A stretch of DNA of 64,000 bases from Micromonospora saelicesensis (GCF_900091575.1 NZ_FMCR01000002.1:277750-341749); one strand, 5' to 3'; shown: positions 23,636-33,243, counted from the first letter of the stretch. Program-made: numbers and translations. Notes: generated from the sequence alone by a model not told the origin.

Positions 23636-25785
23636 TCCGCTTCGGGCTCCGCCTCGCCGTGGCCGGTGGCCGTGAGGCGCTCACCCGGCTGGTCGTCATC
23701 GCCGCTGCCGTCGCGATCGGTAGCGGGCTGCTACTGACCACCCTCGCCGGGGTCAACGCGGTCAACTCCCAGCTCACCCGGTACGCGTCGATGTATCCCA
23801 ACGCCTCGACCGGCGACGCCGACCCGCTGTGGTGGTCGACCCGGCAGGACTACTTCCACGGTGAGCAGATCATTCGGATCGATGTCGCCGCGACCGGTTC
23901 GACCGCGCCCACCCCGGTCGGTATCCCGACCACCCCGGGTCCCGGCGAGTACTACGCCTCGCCCGCGTTTCGAGAACTGCTGGCCACTCACCCGGCCGAC
24001 CAACTGGGCGACCGCTACCCCGGACGTGACCTCGGCACCGTTGGCCCGGCCGCGCTGACCTCGCCGGACACCCTGCTGGTCATCGCCGGCGGCGCCCCCG
24101 ACCAGGTCGCCAAGCTACCCGCTGCGAAGCAGGTCACCAGCGTCGGCGATACCCCCGCCCTCCCCGAGACCACTGTGAACCTGATCCTGGGCGTGGTCGC
24201 CGGCGGGCTGCTCTTCCCGGTGCTGATCTTCATCGGCACCGCCACCCGGCTCAGCGCCGCCCGTCGGGAGCAACGCTTCGCCGCGATGCGCCTGGTCGGC
24301 GCGACCCCCCGGCAGATCGCGATGGTCGCCGCCGTGGAGGCGGCCGCCGCCGCCGTCGCCGGAACCGCCGTCGGCTTCGGCCTGTTCTACGCCTTCCGCG
24401 ATCCGCTCGCGGGCATCCCGTTCACTGGCATGCCGTTCTTCCCCAGCGACATGTCGCTAGGCGTGCTGAACGTCCTGCTGGTCGCGCTCGGCGTGCCAGC
24501 CGGCGCGGCGGTGGCGACACAGGTCTCGCTACGCCGGGTACGGATCTCGCCGCTGGGCGTCACCCGGCGGGTCACCCCCCGGGCGCCGCGCGCGTACCGG
24601 CTGATCCCGGCCCTGCTCGGTGTCGCCGTGCTGGTCTTCGCCATCGGCTTCAAACCGGAAACGTCCGACGGCCAGACTGCGGTGTTCCTGCCCGGTCTGC
24701 TGCTCATCATGGCCGGTCTGGTCTTCGCCGGCCCGTGGTTGACGATGGTCGGTGCCCGGGTGATGGCCCGGTACGCCAACCGCCCGGCCACGCTCATCGC
24801 CGCGCGACGCCTCGCCGACAATCCGAAGGCCGGCTTCCGGGCGATCAGCGGCATCATGCTCGCGCTCTTCGTCACGAGCGTGGCCGTCGGCGTCATCACC
24901 ACGATCGTCGCCAACCGCGGCCCGGCACCGGTCGGTTCGACCGATGCCGGCACGGTGAACACCGTCTTCGACGAGAAGGTGCCGTCGGTGCCCGACGCGC
25001 TCTTCGCCGATCTGCGGGCGATCACCGGGGTGCGCTCCGCGACCGCCATCCGCGAGAACCCGGTGGTGACCGACTCCGGCGAGGTCGGGGTGATCGCGTG
25101 CACCGACCTGCCGAGCGCGTACGGCCGGTGCGCCGACGGCGCGAGCGTCATCGAGGTGCCGATGGGCCTCAGCCGCTGGCGGGAATCGGCATCGCCCGCG
25201 ACGGTCTGGCCCGCCGCGTCGCTCACCCTCGACGAACTCCAGCGGCTACCCGTGGTGTCGATGGTCGTCGGCACCGACGGCTCCGCCGCCGCCATCGAGC
25301 GCACCCGCACCGTGCTGGAGGTCGCCTTCCCGACCTTCTGGGTGGGGCCGAACGTGCCCGGCGACTTCGAGTCGGACTTCGCCGACACGCTGCGCGGCTG
25401 GGAACAACTGGCCAACGTCATCATCATCGCCAGCCTCGCGCTCGGCGGGTGCAGCCTCGCGGTCAGCGTCATCGGCGGTCTCACCGAACGCCGACGCCCG
25501 TTCAGCCTGCTGCGCCTCAGCGGCGCTCCGGTGCGGGTCCTGCGTCGGGTGGTGGCGCTGGAGAGCGCCGTGCCGATGCTCGCCGTCGCGGCCGTCGCCA
25601 TCGGCATGGGCCTCCTCGCCGCCCACCTGTTCCTACGGGCGCAGATGGGCTACACGCTGATCGCGCCGGAGCCACGCTTCTACGTGATCGTCGTGGTCGG
25701 GTTGGCAGCCTGCCTGGGCGTCATCGCCTCCACCCTGCCGTTGCTGGAACGCATCACCGGGCCGGAGACCGCCCGCAGCGAGTAG
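23632..25785 (+). CDS. FtsX-like ABC transporter permease
   Basis: A 717-residue membrane protein of the MacB/FtsX class. A first helix (near residues 20-45) is followed by an extracytoplasmic part. FtsX permease domains appear around 185-300 (ATRLSAARREQRFAAMRLVG, then helices) and again at the C-terminus around 595-715 (LTERRRPFSLLRLSGAPVRV). The ARREQRFAAMRLVGAT stretch is the coupling helix to the ATPase. The duplicated halves and large extracellular loop are typical of antibiotic or peptide exporters in actinobacteria. It ends 3 bp before the convergent cobalamin operon, with no intervening terminator. Confidence 0.92.
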   Translation: MIRFGLRLAVAGGREALTRLVVIAAAVAIGSGLLLTTLAGVNAVNSQLTRYASMYPNASTGDADPLWWSTRQDYFHGEQIIRIDVAATGSTAPTPVGIPTTPGPGEYYASPAFRELLATHPADQLGDRYPGRDLGTVGPAALTSPDTLLVIAGGAPDQVAKLPAAKQVTSVGDTPALPETTVNLILGVVAGGLLFPVLIFIGTATRLSAARREQRFAAMRLVGATPRQIAMVAAVEAAAAAVAGTAVGFGLFYAFRDPLAGIPFTGMPFFPSDMSLGVLNVLLVALGVPAGAAVATQVSLRRVRISPLGVTRRVTPRAPRAYRLIPALLGVAVLVFAIGFKPETSDGQTAVFLPGLLLIMAGLVFAGPWLTMVGARVMARYANRPATLIAARRLADNPKAGFRAISGIMLALFVTSVAVGVITTIVANRGPAPVGSTDAGTVNTVFDEKVPSVPDALFADLRAITGVRSATAIRENPVVTDSGEVGVIACTDLPSAYGRCADGASVIEVPMGLSRWRESASPATVWPAASLTLDELQRLPVVSMVVGTDGSAAAIERTRTVLEVAFPTFWVGPNVPGDFESDFADTLRGWEQLANVIIIASLALGGCSLAVSVIGGLTERRRPFSLLRLSGAPVRVLRRVVALESAVPMLAVAAVAIGMGLLAAHLFLRAQMGYTLIAPEPRFYVIVVVGLAACLGVIASTLPLLERITGPETARSE

Positions 25786-25788
25786 TCG

Positions 25789-27453
25789 TCAGGCCGTCGG
25801 CCCGGTGGTGGTGAGGGCGACCACCGGGCCGAGGACGAAGACAGCGGGCGGACCGACGCCCTCCCGGGCGGCGACCGCGCCGATCTCGTCCAGTCGGGCG
25901 GGTACCGATCGCTGGTCGGGCAGCCCGGCGTCCTGCACGGCGAGCACCGGGGTCTCCGGGGCGCGACCGTGCTCGATCAGCACGCTTGCGATCTTGCCGA
26001 TGGTGTCGACGGCCATCAGCAGCACGACGGTGCCCCGGGCCCGGGCCAGCGCCGCCCAGTCGACGAGCGAGTCGGGGTGCCCCGGCGGCAGGTGCCCCGA
26101 TACGACTGTGACGTCGTGCGCCACGCCCCGGTGCGTCACCGGCACGCCGGCGAGGGCCGGTGCGGCGAGCGCGCTGCTCACCCCGGGCACCACGGTCACC
26201 GGGACGCCGGCCGCCGCGCAGGCCTGCACCTCCTCGTGGCCGCGCCCGAAGACGTACGGGTCGCCACCCTTGAGCCGGACCACCCGGCGACCGGCGCGGG
26301 CGTGCGACACCAGTGCCTCGTTGATCGCCTCCTGGGCCATCGACGGGCCACGGGGCACCTTCGCGGCGTCGACCACCAGCACGTCGGGGCGCAGCCCGGC
26401 GAGCAACCCCTGCGGGGCGAGTCGGTCGACCACCACGACGTCCGCCGCGTCGAGCAGAGCCTTCCCGCGTACCGTGATCAGGTCGTCGGGCCCCGGCCCG
26501 CCGCCGACCACGGCGACCGAGCCGTGGTCGTGCCCGTGATCGTGGTGGTCGTGCCCGTGGTGGTGATGGTGGCCGACCGGGTCGTCGGGGTGGTCGTGCG
26601 GGCGTTGCGGGCGACCCACCTTGTCCGCGAAGCCGGGCATCAACACCCGGTACGCGCAGGTGTCGCAGTTCATCCGGATGTCCCCGCCCAGCGCCTCGGC
26701 GTACCGCTCCAGGACGAGGTCGGCGAGGGCGTCACAGTCGCCGATCACCTCGGCGACCCGGACGTCCAGGTCGGGGTGGGCGGCGGCGAACTCGGCCGAC
26801 TGGGCGACGATCCGGTCCGGCAGCACCCCGGCGAACAGGAAGTACGGCGCCACCACGATCCGCCGCGCGCCGAGGCGGCGCAGGCGCTCCAGCACGGCCG
26901 GCACCGACGGAGACGCCAGGGAGATGAACCCCGGCTCCACGCCCGCATAGCCGCGTCCCTCCCAGAGCAGCCGGGCGACCTTGGCTACCTCGGCGTTGGC
27001 GTCCGGGTCGGTGGACCCCCGCCCGATCAACGCCACCCATGTGCCGGCCTGGTCGGCACCAGCCGGCTCCGTGCCGGCCTGGTCGGCCCCGGCCAGTGCG
27101 GCGTCGATGCGCTGTTCGAGGGCTTCGTGCAGCAGCGGGTGGGGGCCGAGCGGGCGGCCGTAGCGGTAGCTCAGCCCAGGGTGGCGCTGCTGCTCCCGGG
27201 CCATCGCGGCGGGGATGTCGCCCTTGCCGTGACCGGCGCCGGTGAGCACCAGCGGCAGCGCCACCAGCGCCCGGTGCCCCCGGGCGACGAGCGCGCCGAC
27301 CGCGTCGGTCAGCGGTGGGCGGGCCAGCTCGATGAAGCCGCCCTCGACGTCGCCGATGTCGCCGCGACCGCGGACCCGCTCGACGAGAGCGGCGAACTGC
27401 TCGACCCCGGCCGCGCTGCGCGTACCGTGCCCGACGATGACCAACCCGGTCAT
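25789..27453 (-). CDS. cobA: CbiX-type cobaltochelatase fused to uroporphyrinogen-III C-methyltransferase (CobA)
   Basis: A 554-residue fusion. Residues 1-250 are a CbiX-like chelatase with two half-repeats; VGHGTRSAAGVEQF and ALIGRGSTDPDANAEV carry the repeated motif. NCDTCAYR (262-269) and a 25-residue His/Asp-rich linker (286-310) follow. Residues 312-554 are CobA/SumT: VGGGPGPDDLITVRG, DRLAPQGLL and LKGGDPYVFGRGHEE are the SAM-binding motifs. The first half likely inserts Co2+ (or Fe2+) into sirohydrochlorin; the second makes precorrin-2 from uroporphyrinogen III. It is the last gene of the cobalamin operon. GAGGAG precedes the ATG at 27453, and the start overlaps the cobH stop by 4 bp. 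Confidence 0.93.
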   Translation of the reverse strand: MTGLVIVGHGTRSAAGVEQFAALVERVRGRGDIGDVEGGFIELARPPLTDAVGALVARGHRALVALPLVLTGAGHGKGDIPAAMAREQQRHPGLSYRYGRPLGPHPLLHEALEQRIDAALAGADQAGTEPAGADQAGTWVALIGRGSTDPDANAEVAKVARLLWEGRGYAGVEPGFISLASPSVPAVLERLRRLGARRIVVAPYFLFAGVLPDRIVAQSAEFAAAHPDLDVRVAEVIGDCDALADLVLERYAEALGGDIRMNCDTCAYRVLMPGFADKVGRPQRPHDHPDDPVGHHHHHGHDHHDHGHDHGSVAVVGGGPGPDDLITVRGKALLDAADVVVVDRLAPQGLLAGLRPDVLVVDAAKVPRGPSMAQEAINEALVSHARAGRRVVRLKGGDPYVFGRGHEEVQACAAAGVPVTVVPGVSSALAAPALAGVPVTHRGVAHDVTVVSGHLPPGHPDSLVDWAALARARGTVVLLMAVDTIGKIASVLIEHGRAPETPVLAVQDAGLPDQRSVPARLDEIGAVAAREGVGPPAVFVLGPVVALTTTGPTA

Positions 27454-28046
27454 GACTTCTCCTCGACGTAGAGCAGGGCGTTGAGGGCGGCGGCGGCGAC
27501 CGCCGAGCCACCCTTCTCCCCCACGTTGGACACGGCGGGCAGGCCGCTGGCCCGCAGCGCCGCCTTCGACTCGGCGGCGCCCACGAAGCCGACCGGCAGG
27601 CCGACGACGAGCGCCGGTGCGGCGTCCAGGCTGAGCAGTTCGACGAGCGCGGTGGGCGCGCAGCCGACCACCCAGACCGCTCCGGTCCCGACCCGTTCCA
27701 CTGCGATCCGGACGGCCGCCGCCGAGCGGGTGATCCCGGCCGAGCGGCCCAGCGCGGCGGCGGCCGGCTCGGCGACCGGGCAGACCAGTTCCAGGCCGGC
27801 CCGGGTGATGCCGGCGGCGACCATCGCCACGTCGGTGACCACTGGCGCACCGGCGCGCAGCGCCGCCAGCCCCGATTCCAGGGCGGCCTCGTCGCAGACC
27901 AACTCGTCGACGTACGCGAGGTCGGCGCTGGCGTGCACCACCCGCTCGGTCACCGCGCGGCTCAGCGGCGGCAGGTGCGACAGGTCGACGCGCTCGCGCA
28001 GGATGCGGTACGACTCGGCCTCGATGGGGTGCACCACCCGGCTCAT
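27450..28046 (-). CDS. cobH: Precorrin-8X methylmutase
   Basis: A 198-residue CobH/CbiC protein. HPIEAESYRILRERVD opens the family, VVTDVAMVAAGI holds the conserved TD(V/I)xMVxxGI motif, and LPVGFVGAAESKAAL carries the GFVGAxESK signature. The catalytic His lies in the ERVVHAS segment, the tautomerase-like active site that shifts a methyl from C-11 to C-12 to give hydrogenobyrinic or cobyrinic acid. A good AAGGAG precedes the ATG at 28046. Its start overlaps the ferredoxin stop and its stop overlaps the next start, as in most of this operon. Confidence 0.96.
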   Translation of the reverse strand: MSRVVHPIEAESYRILRERVDLSHLPPLSRAVTERVVHASADLAYVDELVCDEAALESGLAALRAGAPVVTDVAMVAAGITRAGLELVCPVAEPAAAALGRSAGITRSAAAVRIAVERVGTGAVWVVGCAPTALVELLSLDAAPALVVGLPVGFVGAAESKAALRASGLPAVSNVGEKGGSAVAAAALNALLYVEEKS

Positions 28047-28240
28047 CGGGCTCCTTTACAGGGGTCGGGCTCGACGACGCGGATCGCGTCGACCGGGCAG
28101 ATCTCCAGGCACTCCAGGCAGCCGGTGCACCGGTCGGCGCGGACCGTGAGGCCACCGGCGACCGGTCGGATCGCGTGCGTGGGGCAGGTGAGCAGGCAGG
28201 CGCCGCAGCCCTGGCAGGCGTCGATGGTCACGAACGCCAC
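28043..28240 (-). CDS. 2[4Fe-4S] ferredoxin in the cobalamin operon
   Basis: A 65-residue ferredoxin with two CxxCxxCxxxCP clusters (CQGCGACLLTCP and CTGCLECLEICP). It is likely an electron donor for a reductive step of corrin synthesis. Its conservation in this position is consistent with that but not proof. The start is ambiguous: GTG 28240 overlaps the upstream CbiG/CobJ gene by 13 bp, while GTG 28231 gives the 4-bp overlap seen elsewhere in the operon. Its stop overlaps cobH by 4 bp. Confidence 0.92.
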   Translation of the reverse strand: MAFVTIDACQGCGACLLTCPTHAIRPVAGGLTVRADRCTGCLECLEICPVDAIRVVEPDPCKGAR

Positions 28241-29955
28241 CGGTACCCCCGGGGTGTGACCATCCGGCCGGCGACCAACCGGGTGTCGCTGCTGCCCACG
28301 ACCACGACGCTGTACATGTCGACGATGGCCGGGTCGAGCGTGGCCAGTGTGGCGAGGTGCACCCGTTCGCCGGGGCGGCTGGCGTTGCGCACCACGCCCA
28401 CCGGGGTGTCCGGCGACCGGTGCGTGGCGAGGATGCCGAGCGCCTTGCCGAGCTGCCAGTCGCGGGCCCGGCTGCGTGGGTTGTAGAAGAGGGTCACGAA
28501 GTCACCCTCGGCGGCGGCGGTCACCCGCCGCTCGATGACGTCCCACGGGGTGTGCAGATCGGACAGGCTCAGGTAGGCGTGGTCGTGGCCGAGCGGCGCG
28601 CCGAGCAGCGCCCCGGCAGCGAGGGCGGCGGTGACGCCGGGCACGCCCACCACGTCGATGCGCTCGTCGGCGTACTCCAGGGCGGGGCTGGCCATCGCGT
28701 ACACCCCGGCGTCGCCGGAGCCGATCAGCGCGACCGCCCGGCCGGCGGCGGCCTCGGCGACGGCGGCGCGCGCCCGCGCCTCCTCCGCGCCCAGGCCGCT
28801 GGAGAGCACCCGGGTGCCGGGGCGGAGCACGTCGCGGACCTGCTCCAGGTACTGGTCGAGGCCCACCACCACGGCGGCGCGACGTAGCTCGGCGACCGCG
28901 CGGGGGGTGCGCAGGTCGGCGGCGCCCGGCCCTAGGCCGACGACGGCCAGCCGGCCGCGCGGCGCGTGCCGGGCCACCGCCACGGTGGCCATCGCCGTCG
29001 CGGTCTTCCCCACCAGCAGCGTCGCGTCGTCGGCCCGGCCGTCCGGGCCGAGCAGGGCCGCGGCCTCCGCCACGCTCGGCGTGCCGACCGCGGCGCGGAC
29101 CACCTCGCTGGGGTGCGGCACGTCGACCGCTGCCAGCCGCGTCGCCGGCCAGGTCACCAGGGGTACGCCGAGCGCGTCGACGGTGCTGCGGATGCCCGCC
29201 TCGTCGGCCTTGATGTCGGCGGTGGCCAGGCAGCGCAGGCTCGCCGGGTCGAGGCCGGCCTCGGCCAGCACCCGGTGCAGCAGCTCCGCCACCTCGGCGG
29301 CGGGTACGCCGCGACTCGCGCCCACGCCGACCACCAGCGACGGCGGCCGCAGCACGGCGGTCCGCTCGTCGGGCGGCACCACCCGGTCGGTGACCAGCAG
29401 CCGGTACCCGTCGTCCGTCGAGTCCTCGTCGGCGGCGCGCACGTTCGGGGGCAGGGCGGGCAGCGGCCAGTCGGCGTCGGCGATCAGCCGGACCGGCTCG
29501 CCGTCCAGGATGGCCCGGGACACCGCGGCGACCGCGCCCTGGACGGGCCAGCCGAGGGTGTCCAGCCCCGGCAGGTCGACCGCGTCGGTGGCGGTGGTGA
29601 TCACCGGTCGGGCGTCCAGCAGGGCGGCGACCTGTTCGGCGAGCGCGTTGCCCCCGCCGGCGTGCCCACCGAGCAGCGCCACGGCGTGCCGGGCCGCCTC
29701 GTCGACGACCACCACCGCCGGGTCGGTGCGCTTGTCGTCGAGCAGCGGCGCGACGATCCGCACCACCGCCCCGGTGGCCAGGAACGCGATGACCGCGTCA
29801 CAGCCGGCCCAGGCGGTCCGCAGCGCGTCGGCGACGGTCTGCGCCTCGACCAGCCGGGCGTGCGGCCAGGCGGCGGTCAGGGTGTCGGCGTGCCGGCGGC
29901 CGGCGGCGGTGGCCGCCACCAGGCCGATCCGGGCGGGCGGGTTCTGGTCGGTCAC
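28228..29955 (-). CDS. CbiG / CobJ (CbiH) fusion: precorrin-5A hydrolase and precorrin-3B C17-methyltransferase
   Basis: A 575-residue bifunctional protein. Residues 5-325 are CbiG-like: the N-terminal part contains LLGGHAGGGNALAEQVA, typical of CbiG and its DUF, and LVVGVGASRGVPAAEVAELL is the C-terminal CbiG motif. Residues 335-575 are CobJ/CbiH, a SAM methyltransferase with LAVVGLGPGAADLRTPRA, LIGSGDAGVYAMASPALE and TLFYNPRSRARDWQLGKAL. Together these open the ring-contracted lactone and methylate C-17. It starts at GTG 29955, overlapping the cobL stop. The fusion is known in actinobacteria. Confidence 0.94.
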   Translation of the reverse strand: MTDQNPPARIGLVAATAAGRRHADTLTAAWPHARLVEAQTVADALRTAWAGCDAVIAFLATGAVVRIVAPLLDDKRTDPAVVVVDEAARHAVALLGGHAGGGNALAEQVAALLDARPVITTATDAVDLPGLDTLGWPVQGAVAAVSRAILDGEPVRLIADADWPLPALPPNVRAADEDSTDDGYRLLVTDRVVPPDERTAVLRPPSLVVGVGASRGVPAAEVAELLHRVLAEAGLDPASLRCLATADIKADEAGIRSTVDALGVPLVTWPATRLAAVDVPHPSEVVRAAVGTPSVAEAAALLGPDGRADDATLLVGKTATAMATVAVARHAPRGRLAVVGLGPGAADLRTPRAVAELRRAAVVVGLDQYLEQVRDVLRPGTRVLSSGLGAEEARARAAVAEAAAGRAVALIGSGDAGVYAMASPALEYADERIDVVGVPGVTAALAAGALLGAPLGHDHAYLSLSDLHTPWDVIERRVTAAAEGDFVTLFYNPRSRARDWQLGKALGILATHRSPDTPVGVVRNASRPGERVHLATLATLDPAIVDMYSVVVVGSSDTRLVAGRMVTPRGYRWRS

Positions 29956-31253
29956 GGGCGCTCCCCGGTGAGGACGACCACCGGGTTGGTGGCCGCGAGG
30001 CGGATCGACCCGCCGGGCAGGTCGGCGAGGCGGGCGGCGGAGAGTTGGCTGCCTTCGACCGTGTAGCCGGCGGCGCGCAGCAGACCGACGGCCGGTGCGA
30101 CCCGGTCCAGTGCGGCCAGGGTGAGCACCACCCGCTCGGGTCGGCGGGCCACCACGGCGGTGAGGACGTCGACGCCGCCGCCGCCGACGAAGACCGCGTC
30201 GGGTTCGGGGAGGTCGGCCAGCGCCGCCGGGGCACGTCCGGCAACCAGCCGGACGTGCACGGCGTGCGCGGCGGCATTGGCCTGGATGGTGGCAACGGCC
30301 TCGGGGTCCTGTTCGACGGCGACCACGGCCGCGCCGAGCAGCGCGCACTCGATGCCGACCGAGCCGCTGCCCGCCCCGATGTCCCAGATCAGCCGGCCCA
30401 GTCGGGGGCGCAGCCGGGCGACGACGAGGGCGCGCACCTCTGACTTCGTGATCATGGAGTCGCGGTGGGCGTAGCGGGCCTCCGACAGCGCCCAGCCTCC
30501 GGCCGGCGCGGCGGCGGGCTGGTTGTCGGCGCGCATCCCGCCGGCCGCGCCCCTCTCGAGAACGGCGTCGGCGGGCGCAGCGTCGGCGTGAGCGGACCCG
30601 GCCGGTACGGGGTCGGCAAGGCTGAGCAGGACGTGCGGGTCGGCCCAGGTCTCGGCGGCGGCCTGTTCCGGGGTCACCGCGCGGATCCGTTCGGCGGCGG
30701 TGCCCAGGTGCTCGGCGACCAGCAGGCGGCGGGACCAGCCGATCAGGCCGGCGCCCAGCTCGGCCGCGCCGGCGCCGGGCGCGGTGAGCACCGCGACCAG
30801 TGGCAGCGCCCGGCAGGCGTTCACTGCGGCTCGGGGGTCGCGCCCGTGCGCGGTGACCACGGCGGCGCCGTCCCAGGGCAGCCCGGCGCGGGCGAACGCG
30901 GCGGCCACACTGGACACCGCCGGCACCACCCGCAGCGGAAGCCCGGCAGCGCGCAGCCGTCGGACGATGCCGAACAGGCCGGGATCGCCGCTGGCCAGCA
31001 CCACGGCCGGCACCCCGGCGTCGACCGCCTCGGCGAGGCGGCGCAGGGCGGGGGCGAGCGGCCCGAGGGTGACGGTGTCCGCGCCGGCCGGTACGGGCAC
31101 CGCGGCCAGGTGCCGGGCGGCCCCGACAACCAGCCCGGCGGTGGCCAGCACCGGTGCGAGTGCGGGGTGCGGCGGTGCGCCCGCCGCGTCCAGGCCGACC
31201 ACTGTCACGGCGGTCACCGGGGCCGCAGGCGTCACCGAGGCCGTCCGCGTCAT
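29952..31253 (-). CDS. cobL: Precorrin-6Y C5,15-methyltransferase (CbiE/CbiT fusion)
   Basis: A 433-residue bifunctional protein. Residues 15-215 are CbiE, with TVVGLDAAGAPP, LASGDPGLFGIVRRLR and VPAVSSVAAAFARAGLPWDG. Residues 240-433 are CbiT, with SMITKSEVRALVVARLRP and SAM motif IWDIGAGSGSVGIECAL. CobL methylates C-5 and C-15 and decarboxylates the C-12 acetate of precorrin-6Y or its cobalt form. I chose the ATG at 31253. It overlaps the cbiD stop by 4 bp upstream and the CbiG/CobJ start by 4 bp downstream. Confidence 0.96.
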   Translation of the reverse strand: MTRTASVTPAAPVTAVTVVGLDAAGAPPHPALAPVLATAGLVVGAARHLAAVPVPAGADTVTLGPLAPALRRLAEAVDAGVPAVVLASGDPGLFGIVRRLRAAGLPLRVVPAVSSVAAAFARAGLPWDGAAVVTAHGRDPRAAVNACRALPLVAVLTAPGAGAAELGAGLIGWSRRLLVAEHLGTAAERIRAVTPEQAAAETWADPHVLLSLADPVPAGSAHADAAPADAVLERGAAGGMRADNQPAAAPAGGWALSEARYAHRDSMITKSEVRALVVARLRPRLGRLIWDIGAGSGSVGIECALLGAAVVAVEQDPEAVATIQANAAAHAVHVRLVAGRAPAALADLPEPDAVFVGGGGVDVLTAVVARRPERVVLTLAALDRVAPAVGLLRAAGYTVEGSQLSAARLADLPGGSIRLAATNPVVVLTGERP

Positions 31254-32401
31254 CGGGGCCACCGGCCGGACGAGGCGACGACGTGCGCTCCGGCGAAGTC
31301 GACCATCGCCACGTCCACGGTGACCGTCGGCCCGGCGAAGCGCCGCAGCACCTGGCGGACCCGCTGGCAGAGCAGGTCGCCGGCCGGGGCGAGCAGCCCG
31401 GCGGCCTCCCACAGCTCGTACGCGTGCCGCCCGGTGTTCGCCTCGGTCACGGCGGCCACGAGCGACGGGTCGCCGCCGGCCTCGGCGGTCACCGCGCCGA
31501 GCAGGGAGAGGTCCACCTTGGAGCGGGTGTAGTGGGTCATCAGGATGCCGGCCGCGAGTTTGGCGAGCTTGCCGGCCATGCCGACGAAGACCACCCCGGT
31601 CATCGCGTCACCCACGGCGGCGGTCACCGCAGCCCCGGTGAAGTCGCCGACCTCGACGAAGCAGACCTCTGGCAGGTCGGGCAGGAGCGCGCGGGCGGCC
31701 CGCTCGGTACGCCCTCCGGTGCAGAGCACGACTGTCGGCTCGCCCTGGGCGGCCATCACGTGCACGGCCTGCACGACGCTGGCGCGCCACGACGCGGTGG
31801 AGAAGGGACGGACGATCCCGGTGGTGCCGAGGATCGAGATGCCGCCGAGGATGCCCAGCCGACGGTTGGTGGTCTTGCGGGCCATGATCTCGCCCCGGGG
31901 CACGCTGATCACCACCCGGACCCCGACCTCGCTGAGGTCGACCACCTCGGCCACCGCCTCGCCGATCATCCGGCGGGGGGTGTCGTTGATCGCCGGGCCG
32001 CCGACCGCGAGCCCGAGGCCGGGTTTGGTGACGGTGCCGACGCCGGCACCACCGGCCAGCCGCAGGCCGGGCACGTCGGTCCAGTTCACGGTGGCGGTCA
32101 ACTCGGCGCCGTGGGTGACGTCCGGGTCGTCCCCGGCGTCCTTGACCACCACCGCCTCGGCCCGGACCGGTGGGGTGCCGGTCACCTCGCAGCGCTCCAC
32201 TCCGAAGCGCACCCGACGTCCGGCGGGCAGCCCGATCTCCACCTCCTGCTGGGTGGTGCCGGTGACCAGCGCGGTGACAGCGGCCTTCGCCGCCGCCGTC
32301 GCGCACGTGCCGGTGGTCCAGCCGGTGCGCAGCGCGGTGGGCCGGACCTTCGCGGTGCGCGGCAGGTCCGGCTCGCGCAGCGGCGGCTCGGCGTACGTCA
32401 T
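31250..32401 (-). CDS. cbiD: Cobalt-precorrin-5B C1-methyltransferase
   Basis: A 383-residue CbiD protein. TGWTTGTCATAAAKAAVTAL is the N-terminal family signature, and VTKPGLGLAVGGPAIND and ILGGISILGTTGIVRPFS are conserved CbiD stretches. CbiD is typical of the early-cobalt (anaerobic) branch, where it adds the C-1 methyl group. Its presence beside the aerobic chelatase CobN makes the operon a mixed set. It starts at ATG 32401, overlapping the cobM stop by 4 bp. Confidence 0.96.
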   Translation of the reverse strand: MTYAEPPLREPDLPRTAKVRPTALRTGWTTGTCATAAAKAAVTALVTGTTQQEVEIGLPAGRRVRFGVERCEVTGTPPVRAEAVVVKDAGDDPDVTHGAELTATVNWTDVPGLRLAGGAGVGTVTKPGLGLAVGGPAINDTPRRMIGEAVAEVVDLSEVGVRVVISVPRGEIMARKTTNRRLGILGGISILGTTGIVRPFSTASWRASVVQAVHVMAAQGEPTVVLCTGGRTERAARALLPDLPEVCFVEVGDFTGAAVTAAVGDAMTGVVFVGMAGKLAKLAAGILMTHYTRSKVDLSLLGAVTAEAGGDPSLVAAVTEANTGRHAYELWEAAGLLAPAGDLLCQRVRQVLRRFAGPTVTVDVAMVDFAGAHVVASSGRWPR

Positions 32402-33243
32402 GGTGTGTGCCCCGGTGTGGCTGTCCCCCCGGTGCGGGCGCCGGCCTGGCGGCGCAGCTCGGCGCGGGCGGCCGGCTCGGCCCTGCGGAAGGTGTGGAAG
32501 TGCCCGGGGTGGTAGAGGTGCGAGCGGGTGCCCTCGGCGGCGAGGGCCGGCCCGACCAGGAAGAGGGTGTGCTTCCACAGCTTGTGCTGTTTGACCGTCG
32601 CCTCCAGGGTGCCGACCGTGCAGCGCACCACCAGTTCGTCGGGCCAGGTCGCCTGGTACGCCACCACGGCCGGGGTGTCCTCCGGGTAGCCGCCGGCCAG
32701 CAGCTCGGCCTGCACCTGCCCGGAGCGGGCGGCGGAGAGGAACAGCGCCATGGTGGTGCCGTGCCGGGCGAAGTCGCGGACCCGTTCGCCGGGCGGCATC
32801 GGGGTCTTTCCGCCTTCGAGGCGGGTGAGGATGACCGACTGGGCCACCTCGGGCACTGTCAGCTCCCGTCCGACGATCGCCGCGACGGCGGTGAACGAGG
32901 ACACCCCGGGCACGATCTCGACGGCCAGGTCGAGCGCCCGGCACACATCCAGTTGCTCCTGCACCGCGCCCCACAGCCCCGGGTCTCCGGAGTGGATCCG
33001 GGCCACGCTCAGCCCCTGCTCGGCGGCACGCTGGTAGAGCGGCAGCACCCCCTCGATGGGCAGCTGCGACGAGTCGACGATCTCCGCGCCGGGGCGGGCG
33101 TGGTCGAGCACGTCGGCGTGCACCAGGCTGGCCGCCCAGATGACGATGTCCGCCTCGGCGATGACCCGGGCGGCCCGCACTGTCAGCAGGTCCGCCGCCC
33201 CCGGGCCGGCTCCGACGAACCACACCTTGCCCTCGCTGGTCAC
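32398..33243 (-). CDS. cobM: Precorrin-4 C11-methyltransferase
   Basis: A 281-residue SAM methyltransferase of the CobM/CbiF type. VWFVGAGPGAADLLTVRAA is the opening motif. IWAASLVHADVLDHARPGA, RIHSGDPGLWGAVQEQLD and PGVSSFTAVAAIVGRELTVP are diagnostic for C-11 methyltransferases. It starts at GTG 33243, with GAGGAGG about 7 nt upstream. The last 25 residues are a non-conserved Arg/Ala/Gly tail. Its stop overlaps the cbiD start and its start overlaps the cobI stop. Confidence 0.96.
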   Translation of the reverse strand: MTSEGKVWFVGAGPGAADLLTVRAARVIAEADIVIWAASLVHADVLDHARPGAEIVDSSQLPIEGVLPLYQRAAEQGLSVARIHSGDPGLWGAVQEQLDVCRALDLAVEIVPGVSSFTAVAAIVGRELTVPEVAQSVILTRLEGGKTPMPPGERVRDFARHGTTMALFLSAARSGQVQAELLAGGYPEDTPAVVAYQATWPDELVVRCTVGTLEATVKQHKLWKHTLFLVGPALAAEGTRSHLYHPGHFHTFRRAEPAARAELRRQAGARTGGTATPGHTP

